Positions 57,018-64,000 of a stretch of DNA of 64,000 nt are shown here, in pieces. The position numbers and the translations under genes are program-made. The notes under the pieces are model-generated. The model searched no databases and had not been told where the DNA came from. It saw nothing but the letters and a program-made list of their open reading frames with translations. How positions within the stretch are numbered: the first letter of the stretch is position 1; each line of letters opens with the position of its first letter. The DNA is taken from contig NZ_CP060436.1 in assembly GCF_003590145.2 (NCBI RefSeq), positions 1,026,001 through 1,090,000 on the forward strand. Direction: 5' to 3'. Source of the DNA: Pseudooceanicola algae. Its GTDB lineage: Bacteria > Pseudomonadota > Alphaproteobacteria > Rhodobacterales > Rhodobacteraceae.

Positions 57018-58268
57018 ATGACCTATATCCCCAAGTCGGACTTCTTGTCCGTCATCATGGAACGCGGCTTTGTCGCCGACTGCACCGACTTTCAGGCGCT
57101 GGACGATGCGCTGCTGAAGGGCGGCGTTCCGGGGTATATCGGCTATGACGCCACGGCGGCGTCGCTGCATGTCGGGCACCTGATGAACATCATGCTGCTG
57201 CGCTGGTTCCAGAAGACCGGCCAGCGCCCGATTACCCTGATGGGCGGCGGCACGACCAAGGTGGGTGACCCCAGCTTCCGGTCCGACGAACGCCCCCTGC
57301 TGGGCCCGGAACAGATCGATGCCAATATCGCCGGGATGCAGAAGGTCTTTGCCCGCTACCTCGATTACAACGAGGACAGCGGCGCCCTTATGCGCAACAA
57401 TGCCGAATGGCTGGATGAGTTGAACTATCTCGAGTTTCTGCGCGACATCGGGCGGCATTTCTCGGTCAACCGGATGCTGAGCTTTGAATCGGTGAAATCC
57501 CGCCTGGATCGCGAACAATCGCTGTCCTTCCTCGAATTCAACTACATGATCCTGCAAGCCTATGACTTCCTTGAATTGAACCGCCGCTATGGCTGCCTGT
57601 TGCAACTAGGTGGATCGGATCAATGGGGCAATATCGTCAATGGGATCGACCTGACCCGGCGTGTGCTGGATCACGAGATCTACGGGTTGACGACGCCGCT
57701 GCTGACGACCTCGGACGGGCGCAAGATGGGCAAGAGCCAGGGCGGCGCGATCTGGCTGAACCCGGACATGCTGTCGCCTTATGAATTCTGGCAGTTCTGG
57801 CGCAACACCACCGACGCCGATGTCGGCCGGTTCATGAAGCTGTATACCGAGCTTCCGGTCGAGGAATGCGATCGCCTTGGCGCCCTTGGCGGGTCCGAGA
57901 TCAATGCCGCCAAGATCATTCTTGCCAACGAGGTGACCACCCTGCTGCACGGCGCCGAAGCCGCAGCGGCCGCCGAAGCCACTGCCCGCGAAGTCTTTGA
58001 AAAGGGCGGCACCGGGGACGATCTGCCAACGCTTGAGTTGAGCCCGGAAGAGGTCGGCGGGGGGATTTCCGTCGTGCAGTTGTTCCTGCGCTCGGGTCTG
58101 GTGGGATCTGGCAAAGAGGCCAAGCGCCTGTTCGCGGACAATGGGGCGCGGCTTGACGACGCCCCACTGACCGATGCCGGGCTGATGCTGGATCAGGCTG
58201 CGCTGGCCTCTCCGGTCAAGCTGTCGGCGGGCAAGAAACGCCACGCCCTAGTGAAGCTGGCGCGCTGA
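57018..58268 (+). CDS. tyrS: Tyrosyl-tRNA synthetase
   Basis: A 416-residue class I aminoacyl-tRNA synthetase. The HIGH-type motif is SLHVGHLMN, the KMSKS-type motif is [10 protein letters not shown], and GGSDQWGNI and a C-terminal S4-like domain are present ([22 protein letters not shown]). ATG 57018 matches the family start. A very strong hairpin lies 28 bases after the stop. Confidence 0.96.
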   Translation: MTYIPKSDFLSVIMERGFVADCTDFQALDDALLKGGVPGYIGYDATAASLHVGHLMNIMLLRWFQKTGQRPITLMGGGTTKVGDPSFRSDERPLLGPEQIDANIAGMQKVFARYLDYNEDSGALMRNNAEWLDELNYLEFLRDIGRHFSVNRMLSFESVKSRLDREQSLSFLEFNYMILQAYDFLELNRRYGCLLQLGGSDQWGNIVNGIDLTRRVLDHEIYGLTTPLLTTSDGRKMGKSQGGAIWLNPDMLSPYEFWQFWRNTTDADVGRFMKLYTELPVEECDRLGALGGSEINAAKIILANEVTTLLHGAEAAAAAEATAREVFEKGGTGDDLPTLELSPEEVGGGISVVQLFLRSGLVGSGKEAKRLFADNGARLDDAPLTDAGLMLDQAALASPVKLSAGKKRHALVKLAR

Positions 58269-58296
58269 GAAGCCAGCCTCGTGCCTTGAATGGAAT

Positions 58297-58328
58297 GTCA
58301 CTGCATGGACCCTTGTCTGTGCAGTGAC
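58297..58328 (+). repeat. 14-bp-stem hairpin after tyrS
   Basis: GTCACTGCATGGAC pairs with GTCTGTGCAGTGAC (two G-T pairs) around a CCTT tetraloop. No T-run follows. It may define the tyrS mRNA end or be part of a small RNA. It lies about 75 bases before the ssrA promoter. Confidence 0.7.
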
Positions 58329-58404
58329 GGTACTATCGGATGTCCTGGCAGGCGATGTCATCATGCGGCAATCACCGACCTTCCCAAATCGCTACGTTTT
58401 CCCT

Positions 58405-58433
58405 TTGAAATCCGGGCGTGGCGGCCCTATAAG
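58405..58433 (+). promoter_or_regulatory. ssrA promoter
   Basis: TTGAAA (58405-58410) and TATAAG (58428-58433) have exactly 17 bases between them. Transcription would start near 58440, at the base of a GTCGC-TTCG-GCGAC hairpin that opens the tmRNA precursor. Confidence 0.75.
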
Positions 58434-58439
58434 AACCTT

Positions 58440-58765
58440 GTCGCTTCGGCGACTATGGACATAAACGCGCTCGTCATAAGCGGATCGGACCCGGGGGCGG
58501 TACCCGGCGGCTCCACCAAACATCCCTTGTTGGGGGATCATGGGGCCGAAACAGGATCGACGAACGTCTAAAGGGGTTAGCTTTGTCTCGGCTGTCTGCC
58601 ACCGTTACCGGCGAAAAAAGTACAATTGCCAACAACAATCGTGCTCCGATGGCTCTGGCCGCGTAAGCGGTTCGATCTATCGAAACTTAAGCCCTTTGGC
58701 CTAGCAGCTTAAGGCGGGGTTCGCAGGTACCTGGCAACAGAAACCTGCACTTTCCCACACCTTTT
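58440..58765 (+). ncRNA. ssrA: Permuted two-piece tmRNA (ssrA)
   Basis: The gene is circularly permuted, as in alphaproteobacteria. The acceptor piece comes first (about 58440-58518) and ends CGGCTCCACCA, with a T-arm-like CCGGG/CCCGG stem. A 23-base spacer (58519-58541) follows, then the coding piece starting GGGGCCGAAACAGGATCGACG. GGGGCCG pairs over 7 bases with CGGCTCC of the acceptor piece. The tag frame at 58628-58666 encodes ANNNRAPMALAA and stops with TAA. The 3' end near 58765 is estimated from a GCAGGT...ACCTGC stem. The RNA rescues stalled ribosomes and tags proteins for ClpXP. Confidence 0.92.
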
Positions 58766-58782
58766 CAGATCTGCGCAGTCGC

Positions 58783-58854
58783 CGGGGGGACGCTGTCCCC
58801 CTCTTGGCCATGGCCAATTCACCCCCTGGGATATTTTTCACAGGGAAACTTGGC
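58783..58854 (+). repeat. Dispersed intergenic repeat, copy 3
   Basis: GGGGGGACGCTGTCCCCC is followed downstream by CCTGGGATATTTTTCACAGG and then GAAACTTGG. It shares the GGATATTT...ACAGGGAAAC core with the copies at 23.7 and 39.1 kb. Confidence 0.65.
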
Positions 58855-58901
58855 GGGATTTGCCCCTCGTCGGCGTCGGGCAATGGCTGTATGAGCAGCG
58901 G

Positions 58902-60026
58902 ATGAGCGAGACATTCGAGATTTTCTGTGCCGTAGCCCCCGGGCTGGAAGACGCCCTAAGCCGTGAAATGGTGGAGGCGGGGTTTTCTGATCCGATCGTC
59001 ACCCCGGGAGGCGTGAGTTTTGAGGGCAACTGGCAGGATGTGCAGCGCGCCAATCTGGTCCTGCGCGGCGCGGCGCGGGTTCTGGCGCGGATTGGCGGAT
59101 TTCCGGCGTTTCACCTCGCACAGCTCGACAAGCGGGCGCGGAAGTTTCCCTGGGGTGACTTCCTTCGGCGAGATATGCCGGTGCGGGTAGACGTGGTGAC
59201 GAACCGGAAGTCTAAGATTTATCACGGTCGGGCCGCGCAGCAGCGGATCGAGACCGCGTTGAAGGAGAGCCTCGGCGTCGATATCGGTGGCGAAGAGGCC
59301 CTGGTTCTGAAGGCGCGGATCGATGACAACCTGGTGACCTTCAGCCTTGATACATCGGGCGAGCCATTGCACCGGCGCGGGCACAAGGTGGCCGTGGGCA
59401 AAGCGCCGATGCGCGAGACTTTGGCGGCGCTGTTCCTGCGCGAATGCGGCTATTGCGGGGATGAGCCTGTCTTGGATCCGATGTGCGGATCCGGAACGTT
59501 TCTGTTGGAGGCGGCCGAGATGGCGGTCGGACTGGCGCCGGGACGGGAGCGGAGTTTTGCCTTTGAAAAGCTCGCCGGATTCAACGCCGCGCAATGGGCC
59601 GAAATGAAGGGAAGCCTTCCCGTCGGCCTCCTGCCTCCCGCGGATTCCGTGCGATTTCATGGCTCCGACCGAGACAGCGGAGCCGTGGGCATGGCCGGCA
59701 AGAATGCCGAACGCGCCGGTCTGGCCGAGATCATCGACCTGCATTGCGCGCCGATTTCCGCGCTGGAACGCCCCGCGGGTCCGCCGGGATTGGTAATCAC
59801 CAATCCGCCCTATGGCGCGCGGATCGGGAACAAGAACCTGCTTTATGCGCTGTACGGAAGTTTCGGCAAGGTTATGGCTGAGCGGTTCAGCGGCTGGCGT
59901 GTCGGCATCGTGACCTCGGAACCGGGGCTTGCCAAGGCGACCGGCCTGCCCCTGCTGCCCCCCGGCGCGCCGGTGTCCTTCGGCAGTCTCAAGGTCCAGC
60001 TTTGGCGCACGGAGCCCCTGCCCTGA
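58902..60026 (+). CDS. THUMP-domain class I RNA methyltransferase (RlmL-like)
   Basis: A 374-residue protein. A ferredoxin-like/THUMP RNA-binding part (about 1-160; EIFCAVAPGLEDALSREM, then KSKIYHGRAAQQRIETALKE) precedes a Rossmann methylase. The SAM motif is DPMCGSGTFLLEAAE and the catalytic motif is NPPYGAR. It resembles the N-terminal (RlmL) half of RlmKL, which makes m2G in 23S rRNA; the RlmK half is absent. The ribosome site before ATG 58902 is weak. Confidence 0.88.
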   Translation: MSETFEIFCAVAPGLEDALSREMVEAGFSDPIVTPGGVSFEGNWQDVQRANLVLRGAARVLARIGGFPAFHLAQLDKRARKFPWGDFLRRDMPVRVDVVTNRKSKIYHGRAAQQRIETALKESLGVDIGGEEALVLKARIDDNLVTFSLDTSGEPLHRRGHKVAVGKAPMRETLAALFLRECGYCGDEPVLDPMCGSGTFLLEAAEMAVGLAPGRERSFAFEKLAGFNAAQWAEMKGSLPVGLLPPADSVRFHGSDRDSGAVGMAGKNAERAGLAEIIDLHCAPISALERPAGPPGLVITNPPYGARIGNKNLLYALYGSFGKVMAERFSGWRVGIVTSEPGLAKATGLPLLPPGAPVSFGSLKVQLWRTEPLP

Positions 60027-60138
60027 ACAAATGACACTTTGGGGGCTGGAACGTTGACCTTGCACAGAATCTTGCCGGGTGATCTTTCGTTTTGGATCGA
60101 ATCCCCTATGCTTCTCCAAAAGGATTTCGGAAGACGCC

Positions 60139-60666
60139 ATGCCCCGCACTATCGACTACGGCAATCTCATGCATCGCGCGATGCGCGGCCTAATTTTCGA
60201 CGTCCTGACGGAAGTCGCCGAGACAGGCCTGCCCGGCGCGCACCATTTCTTCATCACCTTCGACACCACCCATCCGGAGGCGGAACTGGCCGATTGGCTG
60301 AAGGACCGTTACCCCAGCGAAATGACTGTGGTGATGCAGCATTGGTTCGACGATCTGCAGATCACGGACAGCGGTTTTGCCGTAACACTGAATTTTGGCG
60401 ATGCACCGGAGCGGATGTACATTCCCTTCGACGCGATCCAGACCTTCGTCGACCCATCCGTCGAGTTTGGCCTGCGGTTTGAAACCCAGGGCCAGGATGA
60501 TGACGACGAAGAAGATGAGGAAGACGATTTCGGAGAAGACGATCCGACGCCGCCCGAGCCTCCGCGTCCGCTGCGCGATCGCAGCAAGAAGGATCAGGAC
60601 CGCAAGCCCGAAAACCGTCCCGCCGGTGAGGCCGAGGTTGTGCGCCTGGACAAGTTTCGCAAGTGA
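60139..60666 (+). CDS. sspB: SspB, ClpXP adaptor for ssrA-tagged proteins
   Basis: A 175-residue protein. The substrate-binding domain (about 1-115; IDYGNLMHRAMRGLI, then FDTTHPEAELADWL) is followed by an acidic flexible linker (DDDDEEDEEDDFGEDD) and a C-terminal ClpX-docking motif VVRLDKFRK, matching the XB motif of Caulobacter SspB-alpha. It delivers tmRNA-tagged proteins to ClpXP. CGGAAG precedes ATG 60139. It sits only about 1.4 kb from ssrA itself. Confidence 0.93.
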   Translation: MPRTIDYGNLMHRAMRGLIFDVLTEVAETGLPGAHHFFITFDTTHPEAELADWLKDRYPSEMTVVMQHWFDDLQITDSGFAVTLNFGDAPERMYIPFDAIQTFVDPSVEFGLRFETQGQDDDDEEDEEDDFGEDDPTPPEPPRPLRDRSKKDQDRKPENRPAGEAEVVRLDKFRK

Positions 60667-60668
60667 TT

Positions 60669-60699
60669 GACACCCGGCAGGCCTGTCCTGTCGGGTGTC
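60669..60699 (+). repeat. 13-bp-stem hairpin after sspB
   Basis: GACACCCGGCAGG pairs with CCTGTCGGGTGTC (one G-T pair) around a 5-base loop, starting 2 bases after the sspB stop. It lacks a T-tract. It probably forms the 3' end or a stabiliser of the sspB mRNA. Confidence 0.65.
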
Positions 60700-60738
60700 A
60701 GCCTGCTTCCACTCGCGCGGTACATTGGTGAATTTTTT

Positions 60739-60793
60739 GTAAAATCATGGTTTTACCCTTGCCGGATCGGCTTCGAATTCGCTTATGAATTCG
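60739..60793. promoter_or_regulatory. Two palindromes upstream of the PmtA-like gene
   Basis: GTAAAA-TCATGG-TTTTAC (60739-60756) and CGAATTC-GCTTAT-GAATTCG (60774-60793) are both perfect inverted repeats with 6-base spacers. They flank or cover a weak promoter-like TTGCCG...TTATGA pair. They are candidate operators. Confidence 0.4.
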
Positions 60794-60821
60794 GAACGAC
60801 ACCAGTTTGGGAGGCACGCAG

Positions 60822-61379
60822 GTGGCCAGCGATTTTGCGGTATTCATCGGACAGATGATGCGAAACCCGATGGAGGTTTCCGCCATCGCCCCCTCATCCG
60901 CCGCCGTGGCGCGCAAGATGACGGAGGGCGTGGAAAAGATCAAAGGGCCGATCCTCGAGATCGGGCCGGGCACGGGCAGCTTCACCCGTGTGATGCTGGA
61001 ACGGGGCGTGCCGCCCGAACAATTGATCCTGATGGAGCTGAACCCGCGCTTCTGCGAGGCCCTGAGCCAGAAGTTCCCCGGTGTGCGCGTGCTGAACCGG
61101 CCGGCGCAGGAAATCGGAGAGATAGGGGTTTCGGATCTGGGTTGCGTGATCTCTGGTGTGCCGGTTCTGGCGCGGCCACAGATCCAGCGAGAGGTCGTCG
61201 GGCGTGCCTTCGAGGTCATGGCGCCCCGTGGGGTTTTCGTGCAGATCACCTATAGCCCCAATGCGCCAATCCCGCCCGAGGTGCAGGCGGAAATGGGTCT
61301 GGTCGCGACCAAGCGCGGCACGGTCTGGGCCAACCTGCCCCCCGCGCGGGTCTTCGAATTCCGCCGTCACGTCCAGTAG
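60822..61379 (+). CDS. PmtA-like phospholipid N-methyltransferase
   Basis: About 185 residues of SAM-dependent methyltransferase. ILEIGPGTGSFTRVML is the SAM-binding motif, and VSAIAPSSAAVARKM before it plus QITYSPNAPIPP are typical of the COG3963/PmtA group, which methylates phosphatidylethanolamine towards phosphatidylcholine. GTG 60822 has GGGAGG 8 bases upstream and is preferred over a TTG at 60807. Substrate is family-based. Confidence 0.8.
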   Translation: MASDFAVFIGQMMRNPMEVSAIAPSSAAVARKMTEGVEKIKGPILEIGPGTGSFTRVMLERGVPPEQLILMELNPRFCEALSQKFPGVRVLNRPAQEIGEIGVSDLGCVISGVPVLARPQIQREVVGRAFEVMAPRGVFVQITYSPNAPIPPEVQAEMGLVATKRGTVWANLPPARVFEFRRHVQ

Positions 61380-61405
61380 TTTCTGCCACGCCCCTGAGCA
61401 CTGGC

Positions 61406-61490
61406 GCCGGGGGCTTTGCCCCCACGCCCGGGGACCGCTCGGCGCGGTCTCCGGGCGTTCCCCCAGAGTATTTTTCGGCCAGATGACGGG
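61406..61490 (+). repeat. Diverged intergenic repeat of the same general type
   Basis: CCGGGGGCTTTGCCCCC is followed by CGCCCGGGGACCG / CGGTCTCCGGGCG-like arms and then CCCAGAGTATTTTTCGGCCA. It has the same hairpin-then-TATTT layout as the three GGATATTT copies but a different tail (GATGACGGG). Confidence 0.5.
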
Positions 61491-61613
61491 GAGCGGTAAA
61501 AGGCGCGGTTCGATCACCCCGGGAATGACGCACACTCTGTTAGCCATAACGGCATTGAATCCACGGGTGCATCGGGTAAACCGACTGCGACAACCCTTGG
61601 GGAGAGCAATTCC

Positions 61614-63008
61614 ATGACCGAAACCCGCACCGAGACCGACAGCTTTGGCCCGCTCGAAGTTCCTTCCGACAAGTATTGGGGCGCGCAAACGCAGCGCTCG
61701 ATCCTGAACTTCCCCATCGGTTGGGAAAAGCAGCCGGTTCCGATCATCCGGGCGCTCGGGGTTATAAAGCAGGCCTGTGCCATGGCCAACAAGGCCAATG
61801 GCGACATGGAAGCGGAGGTTGCCGATGCGATCGTCGCGGCGGCCGGCGAGGTCATCGAGGGCAAGTTCGACGACAACTTCCCGCTGGTCGTCTGGCAGAC
61901 CGGGTCCGGCACCCAGTCGAACATGAATGCCAACGAGGTCATCAGCAACCGCGCGATCGAGATGCTGGGCGGGACCATGGGCTCGAAATCGCCGGTGCAC
62001 CCCAATGACCATTGCAACATGGGGCAATCGTCCAACGACACCTTCCCCACCGCCATGCATGTCGGCATCGCCATGCAGGCCCGCGATGTGCTGCTGCCGG
62101 GGCTGAAAAAGCTTCAGGCCGCGCTTGCCGCGAAGTCAGAAGAATTCAAGGATATCATCAAGATCGGCCGCACCCATACGCAGGATGCGACGCCCCTGAC
62201 CCTTGGCCAGGAGTTTGGTGGCTATGCCCATCAGGTGACCAAGGCAATTCAGCGGGTCGAGAGCTGCCTGCCCGATATCTACGAGCTGGCGCAGGGCGGC
62301 ACCGCCGTTGGAACCGGGCTCAACACCAAGAAGGGCTGGGGCGAATCCGTTGCCGCCAATATGGCCGAGATTACCGGCCTGCCCTTCGTCACCGCCCCCA
62401 ACAAGTTCGAAGCCCTTGCAGCGCATGACGCCATGGTCATGTTCTCGGGCGCGCTGAAGACGGTTGCGGCCAGCCTTTTCAAGATCGCCAACGACATCCG
62501 CCTGCTCGGCTCCGGTCCCCGTTGCGGTCTGGGAGAGCTGATCCTGCCGGAAAACGAGCCCGGTTCCTCGATCATGCCGGGCAAGGTCAACCCGACCCAG
62601 GCCGAAGCGCTGACCATGGTCTGCGCCCATGTCATGGGCAATGATGCAGCCATCGGGTTTGCCGGGTCGCAGGGGCATTTCGAGCTGAACGTCTACAACC
62701 CGATGATGTCTTACAACGTCCTGCAAAGCATGCAGTTGCTCGGCGACAGCGCCTCGGCCTTCACCGACAACATGGTGACCGGAATTCAGGCCAATGAACC
62801 CCGGATCGAAAAGCTGCTGCATGAAAGCCTGATGCTGGTGACCGCGCTTGCGCCGACCATCGGCTATGACAATGCGACCAAGGTCGCCAAGACCGCGCAT
62901 AAGAACGGCACCACGCTGAAGGAAGAGGCGATCAACCTCGGCTTCGTCGACGAAGCCACCTTTGACGCCGTGGTGCGCCCCGAGCAGATGATCGGCCCCA
63001 AGGGCTGA
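61614..63008 (+). CDS. fumC: Fumarate hydratase class II
   Basis: A 464-residue TCA-cycle enzyme. [27 protein letters not shown], the [11 protein letters not shown] histidine and the signature [13 protein letters not shown] are all present. It is iron-independent, unlike class I fumarases. A terminator follows. Confidence 0.96.
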   Translation: MTETRTETDSFGPLEVPSDKYWGAQTQRSILNFPIGWEKQPVPIIRALGVIKQACAMANKANGDMEAEVADAIVAAAGEVIEGKFDDNFPLVVWQTGSGTQSNMNANEVISNRAIEMLGGTMGSKSPVHPNDHCNMGQSSNDTFPTAMHVGIAMQARDVLLPGLKKLQAALAAKSEEFKDIIKIGRTHTQDATPLTLGQEFGGYAHQVTKAIQRVESCLPDIYELAQGGTAVGTGLNTKKGWGESVAANMAEITGLPFVTAPNKFEALAAHDAMVMFSGALKTVAASLFKIANDIRLLGSGPRCGLGELILPENEPGSSIMPGKVNPTQAEALTMVCAHVMGNDAAIGFAGSQGHFELNVYNPMMSYNVLQSMQLLGDSASAFTDNMVTGIQANEPRIEKLLHESLMLVTALAPTIGYDNATKVAKTAHKNGTTLKEEAINLGFVDEATFDAVVRPEQMIGPKG

Positions 63009-63034
63009 GGGCCGCCACCCTTGACCAAGGATTA

Positions 63035-63057
63035 ACGGCCCCCGCGTGGGGCCGTTT
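63035..63057 (+). terminator. Terminator after fumC
   Basis: ACGGCCCC / GGGGCCGT with a 5-base loop is followed by TTTGC, 26 bases after the fumC stop. The T-run is short. Confidence 0.65.
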
Positions 63058-63104
63058 GCATGTCCGCGCTTGCGCAGGATGCGCGGCTTTGGCAGAATCG
63101 CTGC

Positions 63105-63335
63105 ATGGCAAAGATCGTCAATCTCAACCAGGTCCGGAAGGACAAGGCGCGGGCCGGGAAGCGCGCCAAAGGGGATGAAAACGCCCTGCGTTTCGGCCTT
63201 GGCAAGGCGCAGAAGCGTCTCGATCAGGCCCATGCGGACAAGCATGAAGGGGCGCTGGATGGCCATAGGTTGGAACGTCCTGAAAATGTCGCGCCCGAGG
63301 CGGGAGACGATGACGGCTCTGACCCGCAGGTATGA
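63105..63335 (+). CDS. DUF4169 family protein
   Basis: A 76-residue basic protein starting MAKIVNLNQVRKDKARA, with GLGKAQKRLDQAHADK and an acidic tail. The N-terminal NLNQVRK block defines the family; the function is unknown. The ribosome site is weak. Its stop overlaps the ribbon-helix-helix gene by 4 bases, a pairing that suggests the two work together. Confidence 0.82.
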   Translation: MAKIVNLNQVRKDKARAGKRAKGDENALRFGLGKAQKRLDQAHADKHEGALDGHRLERPENVAPEAGDDDGSDPQV

Positions 63336-63568
63336 GCACCCGTCCCGTAAAACGTTCCCTCACGCTGAAAGGGCATCGTACCAGCGTCTCTCTGGAGGAT
63401 GAATTTTGGGCCGAGTTCCGCCGTATAGCCCGTGAAAAGGATATCGCAATCAATGCCTTGGCCGCACGAATTGATGCGGGGCGCGAAATCGAAACCGGCT
63501 TGGCCTCGGCCATTCGGCTTTATGTGCTCGCGGATCTTCGAGCGCGTCTCGACGAGGCCGGGGTGTGA
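63332..63568 (+). CDS. Ribbon-helix-helix domain protein
   Basis: A 78-residue protein with the RHH_4-like pattern: a short strand (RSLTLKGHRTSVSLEDEFW), then two helices (AEFRRIAREKDIAINALAARID and ASAIRLYVLADLRARL). It is probably a dimeric DNA-binding regulator. It overlaps both the DUF4169 gene and the next gene by 4 bases. No toxin-like partner is present. Confidence 0.82.
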   Translation: MSTRPVKRSLTLKGHRTSVSLEDEFWAEFRRIAREKDIAINALAARIDAGREIETGLASAIRLYVLADLRARLDEAGV

Positions 63569-64000
63569 TCGCCATCCTGTTGCTGGCGGCCGGCGCCGCG
63601 CGGCGCATGGGGGGTGCGGACAAGCTTCTGGAACAGGTCGAAGGCCAACCGCTGCTGCGCTGCATAGCGCAAAGGGCATTGGCGGCAGATCTGGGACCGG
63701 TGCAGATCACGCTGACGTCTGACCGCCCGGAGCGCGACGCGGCACTCAAGGGGCTACCCGTCCAGAAGATCAACGTGCCAAATGCTCAGGACGGCATGGG
63801 CGCCTCGATCGCTTGCGGGATCGCCGCCCTGCCCGAAGGACTGGACGGGGTCATGATCCTGCCCTCCGATATGCCCGAGATCACCAGTGCCGACATGCTG
63901 ACCTTGGCCGAGGCATTCCATAGGGGCGAGGCCCCGATCCTGCGTGGTGCCAGCCAGGTTACCGAGGCGGGCACGGCCCAATCCCTGGCCGGGCATCCCG
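63565..64000 (+). CDS. MobA-like nucleotidyltransferase, 3' end beyond the window
   Basis: About 145 residues are visible, starting with GTG 63565 that overlaps the previous stop (GTGA). The N-terminal nucleotide-binding motif LLLAAGAARRMGGADKLLE, a MGASIACGIAALP block and LPSDMPEI with the metal-binding aspartate match the MocA/MobA group that attaches CMP or GMP to molybdenum cofactor. Which nucleotide is used cannot be told. The gene runs off the end of the window. Confidence 0.82.
   Translation, partial: MIAILLLAAGAARRMGGADKLLEQVEGQPLLRCIAQRALAADLGPVQITLTSDRPERDAALKGLPVQKINVPNAQDGMGASIACGIAALPEGLDGVMILPSDMPEITSADMLTLAEAFHRGEAPILRGASQVTEAGTAQSLAGHP

Noticed and set aside
58269-58901. Small protein genes in the gap after tyrS
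   Set aside because: The region is explained by the hairpin, the ssrA promoter, the permuted tmRNA and a dispersed repeat. The only real frame is the tag peptide.
63332-63568. Ribbon-helix-helix protein as an antitoxin
   Set aside because: Neighbours are DUF4169 and a MobA-like gene. No toxin-like small protein is present.

Overview
The window is a gene-dense, GC-rich alphaproteobacterial chromosome segment, almost certainly from the Rhodobacteraceae (Roseobacter/Rhodobacter group). The main pointers are the dusB(nifR3)-ntrB-ntrC-ntrY-ntrX order with an NtrC that lacks the sigma-54 contact loop, a circularly permuted two-piece tmRNA gene, an alpha-type SspB adaptor, a fused ispDF gene, and several protein families typical of this group (DUF6456, DUF6477, DUF4169, RatA/COQ10-like). 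I saw no insertion sequences, prophage, CRISPR array, rRNA or tRNA gene.

Layout. 0-5.8 kb: end of an IalB-family gene, a minus-strand cassette of ketoacyl synthase, acyl carrier protein and LpxD-like acyltransferase, then a divergent L,D-transpeptidase / M15-like endopeptidase pair for the cell wall. 6-10.4 kb: an operon of M24 hydrolase (EutD/DoeA-like), M20 deacylase and GntR regulator, headed by two inverted copies of an 11-bp candidate operator, followed by an AI-2E-type permease. 10.4-20.6 kb: a coherent block of adenine deaminase, a complete Pot-type ABC importer, a second amidohydrolase, a nucleoside hydrolase and a phosphoribosyltransferase, which I read as purine nucleoside uptake and salvage. 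An M20D amidohydrolase lies inside it on the opposite strand.

20.9-27 kb: a large octaheme cytochrome with HEAT/TPR-like C-terminus, ndk, an ABC-F ATPase, MarC and a membrane-anchored aspartic protease. 27-34.4 kb: the complete nitrogen regulation operon. 34.6-40 kb: ispDF-pgpA-cinA with 4-bp overlaps, a COQ10-like protein, hpt with a 55-residue membrane peptide gene, a diheme cytochrome and lipA. 40-46.4 kb: peroxiredoxin convergent with oxyR, a VIT-family metal transporter, a divergent DUF6456/DUF6477 pair with a palindromic operator candidate, and an MttB-like methyltransferase. 46.7-58.3 kb: guaA, a GT8-like glycosyltransferase, a Fur-family regulator, eno, a cupin, the zwf-pgl-pgi operon, anmK and tyrS.

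58.3-64 kb: a 14-bp-stem hairpin, the permuted ssrA gene with its own promoter, an RlmL-like methyltransferase, sspB (the adaptor for ssrA-tagged proteins), a PmtA-like phospholipid methyltransferase, fumC, DUF4169, a ribbon-helix-helix protein and the start of a MobA-like nucleotidyltransferase. A dispersed intergenic repeat with a GGATATTT core occurs three times, with a diverged fourth copy. The most rewarding places for a second look are the purine block with its unexpected transporter class, the octaheme cytochrome, the KS-ACP-LpxD cassette and the regulatory palindromes.
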